Assembly (NCBI GenBank): GCA_902767725.1 | Contig: CACXIM010000006.1 | Coordinates: 40,410 to 104,409 of the forward strand | Source of the DNA: an uncultured Bacteroidia bacterium | GTDB lineage: Bacteria > Bacteroidota > Bacteroidia > Bacteroidales > F082 | DNA: 64,000 nt | Reading direction: 5' to 3' | Shown: piece after piece, positions 28,229 through 36,066 of the stretch | Numbering within the stretch: the first letter of the stretch is position 1 | Layout of the letters: every line of letters begins with the position of its first letter | The notes under the pieces: generated by a model | Told to the model about the DNA's origin: nothing | The model's input: the letters and a program-made list of their open reading frames with translations, nothing else | Database searches by the model: none | Position numbers and translations under genes: made by a program

Positions 28229-28243
28229 GCTCAAAATTTGAGC
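28229..28243. repeat. 15-bp perfect palindrome in the thioesterase leader
   Basis: GCTCAAAATTTGAGC lies between the start codon (28227) and the -7 box. It could be an operator or a leader hairpin. Confidence 0.5.
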
Positions 28244-28245
28244 GG

Positions 28246-28253
28246 CAAAATTA
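28246..28253 (-). promoter_or_regulatory. -7 box (TAATTTTG) for thioesterase-MMPL
   Basis: A minus-strand TAnnTTTG match 18 bases before the start codon, directly beside the palindrome. Confidence 0.5.
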
Positions 28254-28316
28254 CGGACAATTTGGGGAAAATTAACCAAAATAGGACTTTTATTCAACAA
28301 ATTTGCGATTTTTCAA

Positions 28317-28324
28317 TAATTTTG
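28317..28324 (+). promoter_or_regulatory. -7 box (TAATTTTG) for the DUF362 gene
   Basis: A plus-strand TAnnTTTG match 19 bases before the ATG at 28344. Confidence 0.55.
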
Positions 28325-28343
28325 CGGCAACAAAACTAATCCT

Positions 28344-29453
28344 ATGAAAAGACATGTAATTTTGATGGCCATTCTGGCCTCCGCAATAGCCTTTTCGGCA
28401 TGCGATGGAAACACAACCAAGAGAGAAACAACAGAAAATAAAGAAGAAATGAAACAGCAACCTATCCCTGGCACTGATGGCAACAAGTATGTGCCTTACG
28501 AACAACGCACCGGCGAAGAAGCCGTGGTGTATTTTACCCGTGACCTCTCCTCCGAAGGTCTCATCAAGGCTTATGAACAAGTGAATGGCAAGATTGAAGG
28601 CAAAGTCGGCGTGAAACTCCACACGGGCGAGCAAAACGGCCCCAACATCATTCCTCGTGAATGGGTGAAAGCCCTGATGGAGAAAGACCTCCCAGAGGCT
28701 AACATCATCGAGACCAATACCTATTACGAAGGCGACCGCTATACCACGGAACAGCATCGCAAGACCTTGGAAGTCAATGGCTGGACCTTCTGTCCCGTCG
28801 ACATCATCGACGAGGAAGACACTTGCACCTTGCCCATCAAAGGCGGCAAGTGGTTCGACAAAATGGCTGTGGGCAGCCATCTGAAAAACTACAACTCCTT
28901 GGTAGCTTTGACGCACTTCAAAGGCCACACGCAAGGCGGTTTTGGTGGCAGCAACAAGAACATCGGCATCGGCTGCGCCGATGGTCGCATCGGTAAGGCA
29001 TGGATCCATACCACGCCGGGACAACCCAACCAGTGGGACATCGCCAAGGAAGAGTTCATGGAGCGTATGACTGAGTCGACTAAGGCAACCATCGATTTCT
29101 TCGGCGAACATGTCACCTACGTCAATGTGATGCGCAACATGTCGGTCTCTTGCGACTGCGAAGGCACTGCAGCTGCGCCTGTGGTGACGCCTAATGTGGG
29201 CATCCTCTCGTCGACCGACATCTTGGCCATCGACCAGGCTTGTGTCGACATCGTCAATGCCATGACCGAAGAAGAGCACCACGACTTGTGGGAACGCATG
29301 GAGTCGCGCCACGGCTTTAGGCAGCTGAGCTACATGAAGGAACTGGGCATGGGGCACGATTGTTACAAACTCATTGACCTCGACAACGGCGGCAAGGAAA
29401 TCACGGCTGCCGATGCTGCCAAAGACCTGAAACCCTTCGTCAAAGAACAGTAA
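28344..29453 (+). CDS. DUF362 domain lipoprotein
   Basis: A 369-residue exported protein with lipoprotein signal (ILASAIAFSAC) and a DUF362 domain (KVGVKLHTGEQNGPNIIP, NYNSLVALTHFKGHTQGGFGG). Cys-rich elements near CDCEG and GIGCADG occur in the C-terminal half. Many DUF362 proteins carry a ferredoxin part for redox chemistry; here only scattered Cys are visible, so the biochemical role is open. The SDR gene follows 7 bases after the stop. Confidence 0.8.
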   Translation: MKRHVILMAILASAIAFSACDGNTTKRETTENKEEMKQQPIPGTDGNKYVPYEQRTGEEAVVYFTRDLSSEGLIKAYEQVNGKIEGKVGVKLHTGEQNGPNIIPREWVKALMEKDLPEANIIETNTYYEGDRYTTEQHRKTLEVNGWTFCPVDIIDEEDTCTLPIKGGKWFDKMAVGSHLKNYNSLVALTHFKGHTQGGFGGSNKNIGIGCADGRIGKAWIHTTPGQPNQWDIAKEEFMERMTESTKATIDFFGEHVTYVNVMRNMSVSCDCEGTAAAPVVTPNVGILSSTDILAIDQACVDIVNAMTEEEHHDLWERMESRHGFRQLSYMKELGMGHDCYKLIDLDNGGKEITAADAAKDLKPFVKEQ

Positions 29454-29460
29454 ATTGTAA

Positions 29461-30318
29461 ATGAAAGGAAACAAAGTTATTTTGCTTACCGGAGCCAGCA
29501 GTGGCATCGGCTTTGATGCGGCCAAGATGTTGGCGCAACAAGGGCATAAAGTCTATGCTGCCGCCCGTAGAGTGGAGCTGATGGAACCCTTGAAAGCTGT
29601 TGGTGTGCAAGTCATCAGGATGGATGTCACCGATGAGGCTTCTATGCAACAAGGTGTGGAGTCCGTCATTCAAGCTGAAGGCCGAATCGATGTGTTGGTC
29701 AATAACGCGGGCTACGGCTTCTTCGGTGCCATCGAGACCGTGCCGCTTGAGGAGGCGCGTCGTCAGCTGGAGGTGAACGTCTTCGGCTTGGCAAGGCTCA
29801 CCCAGTTGGTGTTGCCTTATATGCGCCAGCAGGGGAGTGGCCGCATCGTCAACACTTCTTCCATTGCCGGCAAGATGGTGTTTTACATGGGTGGCTGGTA
29901 CAACGTAACAAAGTATTCCGTAGAAGCCTTCAGTGACGCTTTGCGCATGGAGATGAAGCCTTTCGGCATCGACGTGGTGATGATTGAACCGGGTGCCATC
30001 AAAACCGATTGGGGCATCATTGCGGCTAAGCATTTGAAGGAGTCGACGGCGGGCACGGCCTACGAAGAGGTTGGCTCGCAATGGGCCGAAAACATGGATT
30101 GGTTCTATAAGACCAACCTGCTTTCGAAGCCTTCGATTATTGCCAAGGCCATCAGCCGTGCCGTCAACAGCCGTCACCCCAAGGCGCGTTATTGCAGAGG
30201 CCGCATCTCCTTTATTGGAAGGGTGGCCAACGCCCTAATGCCTGCCCGCTGGTGGGACGCCATGATGCGGCAAGGCGGAAAGATTCATGTTGCAAATACA
30301 AAAAGATTGCAATTATAA
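29461..30318 (+). CDS. Short-chain dehydrogenase/reductase
   Basis: A classical SDR of 285 residues with the cofactor loop TGASSGIG (from about residue 10), the NNAG motif (VLVNNAGYGFFG), catalytic Ser in NTSSIAG and YxxxK as YNVTK. The Arg pair in AARRVEL after the second strand suggests NADP preference. Substrate unknown. Likely co-transcribed with the DUF362 gene. Confidence 0.87.
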   Translation: MKGNKVILLTGASSGIGFDAAKMLAQQGHKVYAAARRVELMEPLKAVGVQVIRMDVTDEASMQQGVESVIQAEGRIDVLVNNAGYGFFGAIETVPLEEARRQLEVNVFGLARLTQLVLPYMRQQGSGRIVNTSSIAGKMVFYMGGWYNVTKYSVEAFSDALRMEMKPFGIDVVMIEPGAIKTDWGIIAAKHLKESTAGTAYEEVGSQWAENMDWFYKTNLLSKPSIIAKAISRAVNSRHPKARYCRGRISFIGRVANALMPARWWDAMMRQGGKIHVANTKRLQL

Positions 30319-30338
30319 AATAGCGTTACAAAAAGTAT

Positions 30339-30346
30339 TATCTTTG
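30339..30346 (+). promoter_or_regulatory. -7 box (TATCTTTG) for the riboswitch-controlled T9SS genes
   Basis: This TAnnTTTG match ends just before the riboswitch, so the aptamer would start within a few bases of the transcript 5' end. Confidence 0.6.
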
Positions 30347-30349
30347 CAT

Positions 30350-30497
30350 CCAGTTTGGTTAAGGGAATGCCGTGTGAATCGGCAACAGTGCCCGCTGCTG
30401 TAAGCCCGTGTAAGGCCTGTCAAACCAAAGCCACTGTCTGGCTCATCCAGATGGGAAGGCGACAGGCTCGGGCGAGTCAGAAGACCTGCCAAACCGA
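30350..30497 (+). promoter_or_regulatory. Cobalamin riboswitch 1
   Basis: The conserved aptamer blocks occur in order: GGGAATGCCGTGTGAATCGG, CAGTGCCCGCTGCTGTAAGC (B12-box core), GCCACTG (30430-30436), GGGAAGGC, and AGTCAGAAGACCTGCC. A closing stem pairs GTTTGG (30353-30358) with CCAAAC (30489-30494). About 110 bases separate it from the ATG at 30606. Binding of adenosyl- or methylcobalamin normally lowers expression of the downstream genes. Confidence 0.93.
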
Positions 30498-30605
30498 GAG
30501 TTCAATTGCAAGCCTTCGGGAACAAGGGCGACGCTAAGCGCGGCAATTAGCATGGCTTCTTGCGATGGTTTTGCAGTATTTGTTTCATGCGTAATAACCA
30601 TTTTT

Positions 30606-32456
30606 ATGCGTAAGATTTTACTATTATCCTTTGCACTTGTCATGGCTGCCTTTGCCATGGCGCAAGAACCGGCTACTTTTGAAGATGTGCCGCTTGGCGG
30701 CGGTGGTATCTGGCAACCCCCTATTGGCGAGAATGAGATGCCCAGCGGCGGCTGGCTCTTTACCAATAATACACAAAACGGCTATTGGGGCGGGTTCACT
30801 GCCTCCAACCGCACGAATTTGAACCAATCTGGTTTGGATGCCCAGTATACTGCGGCTGCAGGCTGTGGCTATGATGGCTCTGCCCAATATGCCGTGGCTT
30901 ATACCATGGGTGTGCAGACGGATGTCTATGCCACCGATGGGCAATTACATACCGTCACCGGCTGCTATGTCACCAACAATCTGTGGACTTATCAGGACAT
31001 TCTTCAAGGCGGGTATGGCGAGCCACCTTACGGAGGATCTTCAGGCAACGACCCAGACTGGTTTAAGGTGACAGCGACAGGTAAGAATGCCAGTGGACAG
31101 ACTGTGGGTACATTGGATTTCTACCTCGCCGACTACCGCTTTGCAAACAATGAGGAAGACTATGTTTTAAATACTTGGGAGTGGTTCGATCTCAGCCCCT
31201 TGGGTAATGTGGCTACCATCTCCTTTAGCCTTTCATCATCAAGAGGCAGTGGCTACAACATGATAACGCCTGCTTATTTCTGCATGGACAACTTCAACGG
31301 TGGTGGCGCTGCCCCCGACCTGCCGCCATATATCGTCAACCCCGTTTCAGATGTGATCTTCAATGAGTATCCACAGACGCAACAAGTCAACCTCAATGGT
31401 GTGGCCACCGACCCCGACGATCCGGATGAGAACATTGCCTACAGCATTGTCACCAACTCGAATCCTTCTGCCTTGACGGCCACGATGAGCGGCAAGATCC
31501 TTGTTATGACGCGTCAAAACGCCAACCAAGCCACTGCCAACCTCACCATGCGTGCCACCAGCGATGGGCAGTCGGTCGACTTCACTGTGCATGTCATCCT
31601 TAATGCAGTTGTCGACGAGCCGCCATATATCGTCAATCCTGTTTCGGATGTGGTCTTCAACGAGTATCCACAGACGCAACAAGTCAACCTCAACGGCGTG
31701 GCCACCGACCCCGATGATCCAGATGAAAACATCGCTTATAGCATTATCAGCAACTCCAATCCGAGTGCTTTGAGCGCCACGATGAGCGGCAAGATCCTTG
31801 TCATGACGCGCCAAAACGCCAACGAAGCCACCGCTGATCTCTCGATGCGTGCCACCAGCGACGGGCTGTATGTCGACTTCAACGTTCATGTCATCCTCAA
31901 CGCTGTCATCGACCTGCCTCCATACATCGTCATTCCAGTTCCTGATGTGGTGATGGATGAGTTCCCAAAGACAGTGTATATCGACTTCAACGATATGGTC
32001 ACCGACCCCGATGACCCAGACGAGCAGATTGAATTCACCATGCTGTCCAACTCTAACGAAGCAGCGGTTTCCGCTACCATGGACGGCAGGATCCTGGTGC
32101 TTGAGCGTTTGACGGAAGGACAAGCTGAGGCTGAAATTGCCATGCGTGCCACCAGCGATGGACAATATGTGGATTTCAACTTCCGCGTGATTATGAACGA
32201 AGTGGAAGGCGTGGAAGAAGACGCTTTGGCCATGATGGTCTATCCTAATCCGACCAATGGAATGATTACGATCCATCTGGAGGAGACCCTAAACTTTGAC
32301 TATGAAGTTTATAATAGTATGGGACAATGCCTGTTGAACGGCCAAGCACAAAACGGATCAGCTCAAATTGATTTGAGCTCTTGCCATCAAGGTATCTATT
32401 TTGTCGCTGTGAGCTGGGGCGTAACCCGTATGATTCGGAAAGTGGTGTTTGAATAA
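30606..32456 (+). CDS. T9SS-exported DUF4465 protein, candidate cobalamin-binding surface protein
   Basis: A 616-residue secreted protein. The signal peptide (RKILLLSFALVMAAFAMA) is followed by a DUF4465 domain (about residues 20-235; WGGFTASNRTNLNQSGLDAQ, WFKVTATGKNASGQ). Three 99-residue cadherin-like repeats follow (PPYIVNPVSDV...TDPDDPDENI...), then a T9SS type A sorting tail (VYPNPTNGMITIHLE to IRKVVFE). As I recall, the BtuH cobalamin-binding proteins of gut Bacteroides carry the same domain on a lipoprotein anchor. Together with the B12 riboswitch this makes a surface cobalamin-capture role plausible. The start at 30606 places the signal peptide first; the frame is open to 30552. The next gene begins 12 bases downstream. 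Confidence 0.87.
   Translation: MRKILLLSFALVMAAFAMAQEPATFEDVPLGGGGIWQPPIGENEMPSGGWLFTNNTQNGYWGGFTASNRTNLNQSGLDAQYTAAAGCGYDGSAQYAVAYTMGVQTDVYATDGQLHTVTGCYVTNNLWTYQDILQGGYGEPPYGGSSGNDPDWFKVTATGKNASGQTVGTLDFYLADYRFANNEEDYVLNTWEWFDLSPLGNVATISFSLSSSRGSGYNMITPAYFCMDNFNGGGAAPDLPPYIVNPVSDVIFNEYPQTQQVNLNGVATDPDDPDENIAYSIVTNSNPSALTATMSGKILVMTRQNANQATANLTMRATSDGQSVDFTVHVILNAVVDEPPYIVNPVSDVVFNEYPQTQQVNLNGVATDPDDPDENIAYSIISNSNPSALSATMSGKILVMTRQNANEATADLSMRATSDGLYVDFNVHVILNAVIDLPPYIVIPVPDVVMDEFPKTVYIDFNDMVTDPDDPDEQIEFTMLSNSNEAAVSATMDGRILVLERLTEGQAEAEIAMRATSDGQYVDFNFRVIMNEVEGVEEDALAMMVYPNPTNGMITIHLEETLNFDYEVYNSMGQCLLNGQAQNGSAQIDLSSCHQGIYFVAVSWGVTRMIRKVVFE
31320..32212 (+). repeat. Three 297-bp tandem repeats in the DUF4465 gene
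   Basis: Starts near 31323, 31620 and 31917 give a constant period of 297 bases (99 codons). Copies 1 and 2 are much closer to each other than to copy 3. Each encodes a cadherin-like stalk module. Confidence 0.88.
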
Positions 32457-32468
32457 TGTCTTGGTAAA

Positions 32469-35400
32469 ATGAAACGCTTAGTTTTTTTCTTAGTGCTATC
32501 AATGGCTTTCACCAGCTTGCGCGCCCAGCTTTCTGGTACTTACACCATTAGCAGCAACGCCTCACAAAACCCTGACTACACCTCTTTTAGTGAAGCGGCT
32601 ACTGCGCTAGACGCAGGTGTGTCGGGACAAGTCGTTTTTGAAGTGGCTCCAGGCACATACGAGGAATACGTCACACTCAACAATATCAATGGCACAAGTG
32701 CCACCAGCCGTGTCATATTTCGTGGCATGGGCGCCGACATCCAGCAGGTTGTGGTGACCAGCAACGCGGGTTATACCGACAATAGCACATTAAAACTCAT
32801 AGGCACCGACTATGTGACTTTCGAAAACATGACGTTGACCACCACCTCTGAAAACAAGGCTGTCGTGGTGAAGTTGCAGAACGGCAACAGCGGCTTGCGA
32901 TTCGAGAATGTGCGCTTTGTCGGTAGTGTATCATCGGCCAATCTTGAAAACGACAAAAACCTTGTCTATAGGATTTCCGGTGAATGGTTGGATAGCGATA
33001 ACGCATTTGTGGATTGTGCTTTTGTGAACGGTTACATAGGGCTGTATTATCAAGGCTATAACATCTATCAGTACAATGACGGTCTTTTGGTTGAGAATTG
33101 CACTTTCACCAACCAAAGCAGCAAGTCAGTGTACGTCACCTTTACCGACCACGTGACTGTGAGTGGCAACACCATCAACAGCACATACGATATTCGTAAC
33201 GACTATAATGCCATTGACATCTTCCGTTGCCGTTATGGATGTCTCTTCGAAAACAATGTCATCGATGTGACCCGGACCACCAATTACACTACGGTGTTTC
33301 GTTTGCGTCCTGTCACGGGTACGGCAGCCGAACCGGTCATCATCCGAAACAACATCGTGAATCTGCAATGTAACGCCGACTACAGTTATTGTTTTGATTT
33401 CGACAATGCCGACAGCGAACATATCTATTTTGCTCACAACACGGTGAAATGCACAGGCTCGGGCCTATGCGGAAACTTGTTTGTGGAAAAGAACTGGGAA
33501 AACCTTTGGGTCTACAACAACCTGTTCGTCAACGAAACCCCCGGTTATGTGTTTCGTTTCAATACCGACTCCGACAATCGTTTCTGCGATTACAACCGCG
33601 TTTCCTTCACAGGAAGCAATGTCGGCATCATTGCAGGCACGGATTGTGCCACGTTGGCCGATTGGACCGCTGCATCGGGTTTCGATGCATATTCCTCACT
33701 CTGCACCCCACAGTTTGTGGGTAACAACGACCTTCACATCACCGATAGTGAAGGCATTACGGTGGCCAATCCATTATCCTATGTGACTACCGACATCGAC
33801 GGAGAAGTCCGTTCTGCGACGCCCTGTGCCGGTGCCGATGAATATGCTAGCGGTACCAACTTGCCTCCAGTGGTGGTCAATCCTATCAATGACATTGTGT
33901 TTGAGACCTATCCGGCCTCTGAAACCGTCGATTTGACCGACACTTTCGACGACCCTGATGACCCTAATGAGGATATTGTCATCACGGTGGCATCCAACAG
34001 CAATCCCACTTTGGTGGGGATTACGTTGAATGGTCGCACTTTGGAGGTGGAGCGCCTGCAAAATGCGGCTGGTACCTCAGTCATCGTTCTTCAGGCCGAG
34101 AGCAACGGGCAGTCAGTGCAGACCTCGTTCACTGTGGAATGCATCGTTGAAGACCAACCTCCTGTGGTGTTTAACCAACTGGCTCCCATCATCTACACCG
34201 AGTATCCGCAGTCGTTCACTTTTGACATTAGCGCGTGTTTCAATGACCCCGACAACAACAACGAGATGATGGAATATTCTGTTCAGGTATGTCCGAGTGA
34301 GGTTTCAGCTTCCATTGATGACGAGGATGTACTTACGGTAAGCCGTACTACACCTAATGCCTTCAACGATAGGATTTTGGTGATTCGTGCCACCAGCAAC
34401 GGCAAATATGTTGACATGGAGGTCATCGTTTCAGGAATGGAAGTGGTTATCACTGTTGATGTTGCAAATTTTGAAGATGTGGAGCTGAGTCCGAGTGGCA
34501 TCTGGGAACCATTGGAAGGCAATAACGAGATGTTTAGTCATGGCTGGACCTTCACCAACTACTATTCATCCTATTTCTGGGGTGGCTTCACGGCCTCCAA
34601 CCACACGGATTTGAACCAATCCGGTTTGGATGCCCAATATACCGCTGCCTCAGGTTGCGGCTATGATGGCTCAGCACAATATGCCGTGGCCTATACCTAT
34701 GGTGCACAGACTGATGTCTACGCCGCTGACGGCCAATCGCACACCGTCACGGGGTGTTATGTTACCAACAACTTGTGGGCCTATCAAAACATGCTTGAAG
34801 GTGACAATACCGTGACACCTTTCGGAGGCCTCTCGGGCAACGATCCTGACTGGTTCAAGTTGACTGCGACAGGCAAGAACGCCAGTGGACAGACTGTTGG
34901 GACGCTCGACTTCTATCTTGCCGATTACCGCTTCGACAATCCTGAAGACGACTATATCCTCAACACTTGGGAGTGGTTTGACCTCAGCCCCTTGGGCGAG
35001 GTGGCTACCATCTCGTTCAGCTTGTCGTCTACCAAGAACAACAACGGTGGCATGATTACTCCTGCATATTTCTGTATGGACGATTTCAATGGCGGTGACG
35101 TTGTCGACCTGCCGCCTTATATTGTCAACCCAGTGCCTGATATCATATTGAGTGAGTTTCCCCAACAGGTATATATAAATCTCGATGGAGTGGCTACTGA
35201 TCCTGATGATCCCGATGAATCACTTGAATACGCATTGATTGCCAATTCCAATGAAGAAGTACTATCGGCCAGCTTGTCAGGCAAGATTTTGGCACTCAAT
35301 CGATTGACAAGTGACGAAGCTATCGCAAATGTGTTGATGCGGGCCATCAGCGACGGTCAGTCGGTCGATTTCATCGTCCATGTCGTCATGCATCAGGTAG

Positions 35401-35651
35401 AAGGTCTGGAGGAAGACCATTATGGCTTCATGGCCTATCCGAATCCCACGGATGGCCAGTTGACACTGACCATGGAGGGTGTCACAGGTTTTGATTATCA
35501 TGTTTTTAGCCTAATGGGGCAATGCGTTTTGTATGGAAAAGTCACTGGCAACGAGATCAGCCTTGATTTGGACCATTTGAATAAAGGCGCCTATTACATC
35601 TCCATCGAATTGAATGGTAATAAGTTGATAAAGAAAGTAATAGTAAAATAA
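32469..35651 (+). CDS. T9SS-exported beta-helix / DUF4465 protein
   Basis: A 1060-residue secreted protein. Signal peptide (RLVFFLVLSMAFTSLRA); parallel beta-helix region (about residues 25-450; YTSFSEAATAL, VVFEVAPGTYEEYV, then repeated NN and GNT turns); two cadherin-like modules; a DUF4465 domain (about 660-880) closely similar to that of the upstream gene; one more cadherin-like module; T9SS tail (AYPNPTDGQLTLTME to KLIKKVIVK). It shares the riboswitch-controlled transcript. The beta-helix could bind a polysaccharide while DUF4465 binds cobalamin or a related ligand; this is inference. Confidence 0.85.
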   Translation: MKRLVFFLVLSMAFTSLRAQLSGTYTISSNASQNPDYTSFSEAATALDAGVSGQVVFEVAPGTYEEYVTLNNINGTSATSRVIFRGMGADIQQVVVTSNAGYTDNSTLKLIGTDYVTFENMTLTTTSENKAVVVKLQNGNSGLRFENVRFVGSVSSANLENDKNLVYRISGEWLDSDNAFVDCAFVNGYIGLYYQGYNIYQYNDGLLVENCTFTNQSSKSVYVTFTDHVTVSGNTINSTYDIRNDYNAIDIFRCRYGCLFENNVIDVTRTTNYTTVFRLRPVTGTAAEPVIIRNNIVNLQCNADYSYCFDFDNADSEHIYFAHNTVKCTGSGLCGNLFVEKNWENLWVYNNLFVNETPGYVFRFNTDSDNRFCDYNRVSFTGSNVGIIAGTDCATLADWTAASGFDAYSSLCTPQFVGNNDLHITDSEGITVANPLSYVTTDIDGEVRSATPCAGADEYASGTNLPPVVVNPINDIVFETYPASETVDLTDTFDDPDDPNEDIVITVASNSNPTLVGITLNGRTLEVERLQNAAGTSVIVLQAESNGQSVQTSFTVECIVEDQPPVVFNQLAPIIYTEYPQSFTFDISACFNDPDNNNEMMEYSVQVCPSEVSASIDDEDVLTVSRTTPNAFNDRILVIRATSNGKYVDMEVIVSGMEVVITVDVANFEDVELSPSGIWEPLEGNNEMFSHGWTFTNYYSSYFWGGFTASNHTDLNQSGLDAQYTAASGCGYDGSAQYAVAYTYGAQTDVYAADGQSHTVTGCYVTNNLWAYQNMLEGDNTVTPFGGLSGNDPDWFKLTATGKNASGQTVGTLDFYLADYRFDNPEDDYILNTWEWFDLSPLGEVATISFSLSSTKNNNGGMITPAYFCMDDFNGGDVVDLPPYIVNPVPDIILSEFPQQVYINLDGVATDPDDPDESLEYALIANSNEEVLSASLSGKILALNRLTSDEAIANVLMRAISDGQSVDFIVHVVMHQVEGLEEDHYGFMAYPNPTDGQLTLTMEGVTGFDYHVFSLMGQCVLYGKVTGNEISLDLDHLNKGAYYISIELNGNKLIKKVIVK

Positions 35652-35682
35652 GGAAAGTACATCATTTAGGAATTTTGAGTGT

Positions 35683-35713
35683 GAAGAAGCGGCTCTTTTG
35701 GGGCCGCTTCTTC
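35683..35713 (+). terminator. Intrinsic terminator of the first B12-controlled operon
   Basis: GAAGAAGCGGC and GCCGCTTCTTC form an 11-bp stem followed by TTTT, 31 bases after the stop of the T9SS gene. Confidence 0.85.
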
Positions 35714-35727
35714 TTTTAGGCGCCACA

Positions 35728-35763
35728 AAAAAATGCCGGTGACAGTCGAGACTACCACCGGCG
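35728..35763 (-). terminator. Intrinsic terminator of the convergent operon
   Basis: CGCCGGTGG and the facing CACCGGC stem are followed on the minus strand by seven T. It ends the transcript that carries the 1906-residue protein and the small 84-residue gene. Confidence 0.75.
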
Positions 35764-35790
35764 CAACAATATGAAAGAAAAAAAGTATCT

Positions 35791-36045
35791 TTATTCTTGA
35801 TTGCGGCGTTTGCCAATGAGATAGGCACCGCCAAGGGTCGTCAGCACGGCGATGCCGGTGCCGAGGGGAGCGTCAGCGTTGCCAGTGCCACCATGGCCAG
35901 GCATGCCAGGAAATCCACCGCCACGAGTGCCGTAAACGCCTTTCTGCTCAGGCTCGGTGCCACGTTGGAAAAGGCCGCCGCCATCGGCGAAGGTAGACAT
36001 GCTCAGTCCGAGGACGATAGCGAGTGTCAATGCTAGTTTCTTCAT
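35791..36045 (-). CDS. Small exported glycine-rich protein with a C-terminal sorting-like tail
   Basis: An 84-residue protein with signal peptide (MKKLALTLAIVLGLSMSTFA), a glycine-rich middle (GTRGGGFPGMPGHGGTG) and a C-terminal tripartite tail: DAPLGTG, a hydrophobic segment, then KRR. This resembles small Bacteroidota proteins with a PID-CTERM type signal, but the match (APLGTG) is not exact. It starts 21 bases after the stop of the 1906-residue gene, so it is probably on the same B12-controlled transcript. Confidence 0.62.
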   Translation of the reverse strand: MKKLALTLAIVLGLSMSTFADGGGLFQRGTEPEQKGVYGTRGGGFPGMPGHGGTGNADAPLGTGIAVLTTLGGAYLIGKRRNQE

Positions 36046-36066
36046 CGTTTATTGTGTTTATGTTGT

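Noticed and set aside
31347-32276. Minus-strand frame with internal repeats opposite the DUF4465 gene
   Set aside because: Its repeats mirror the 297-bp coding repeats of the plus-strand gene.
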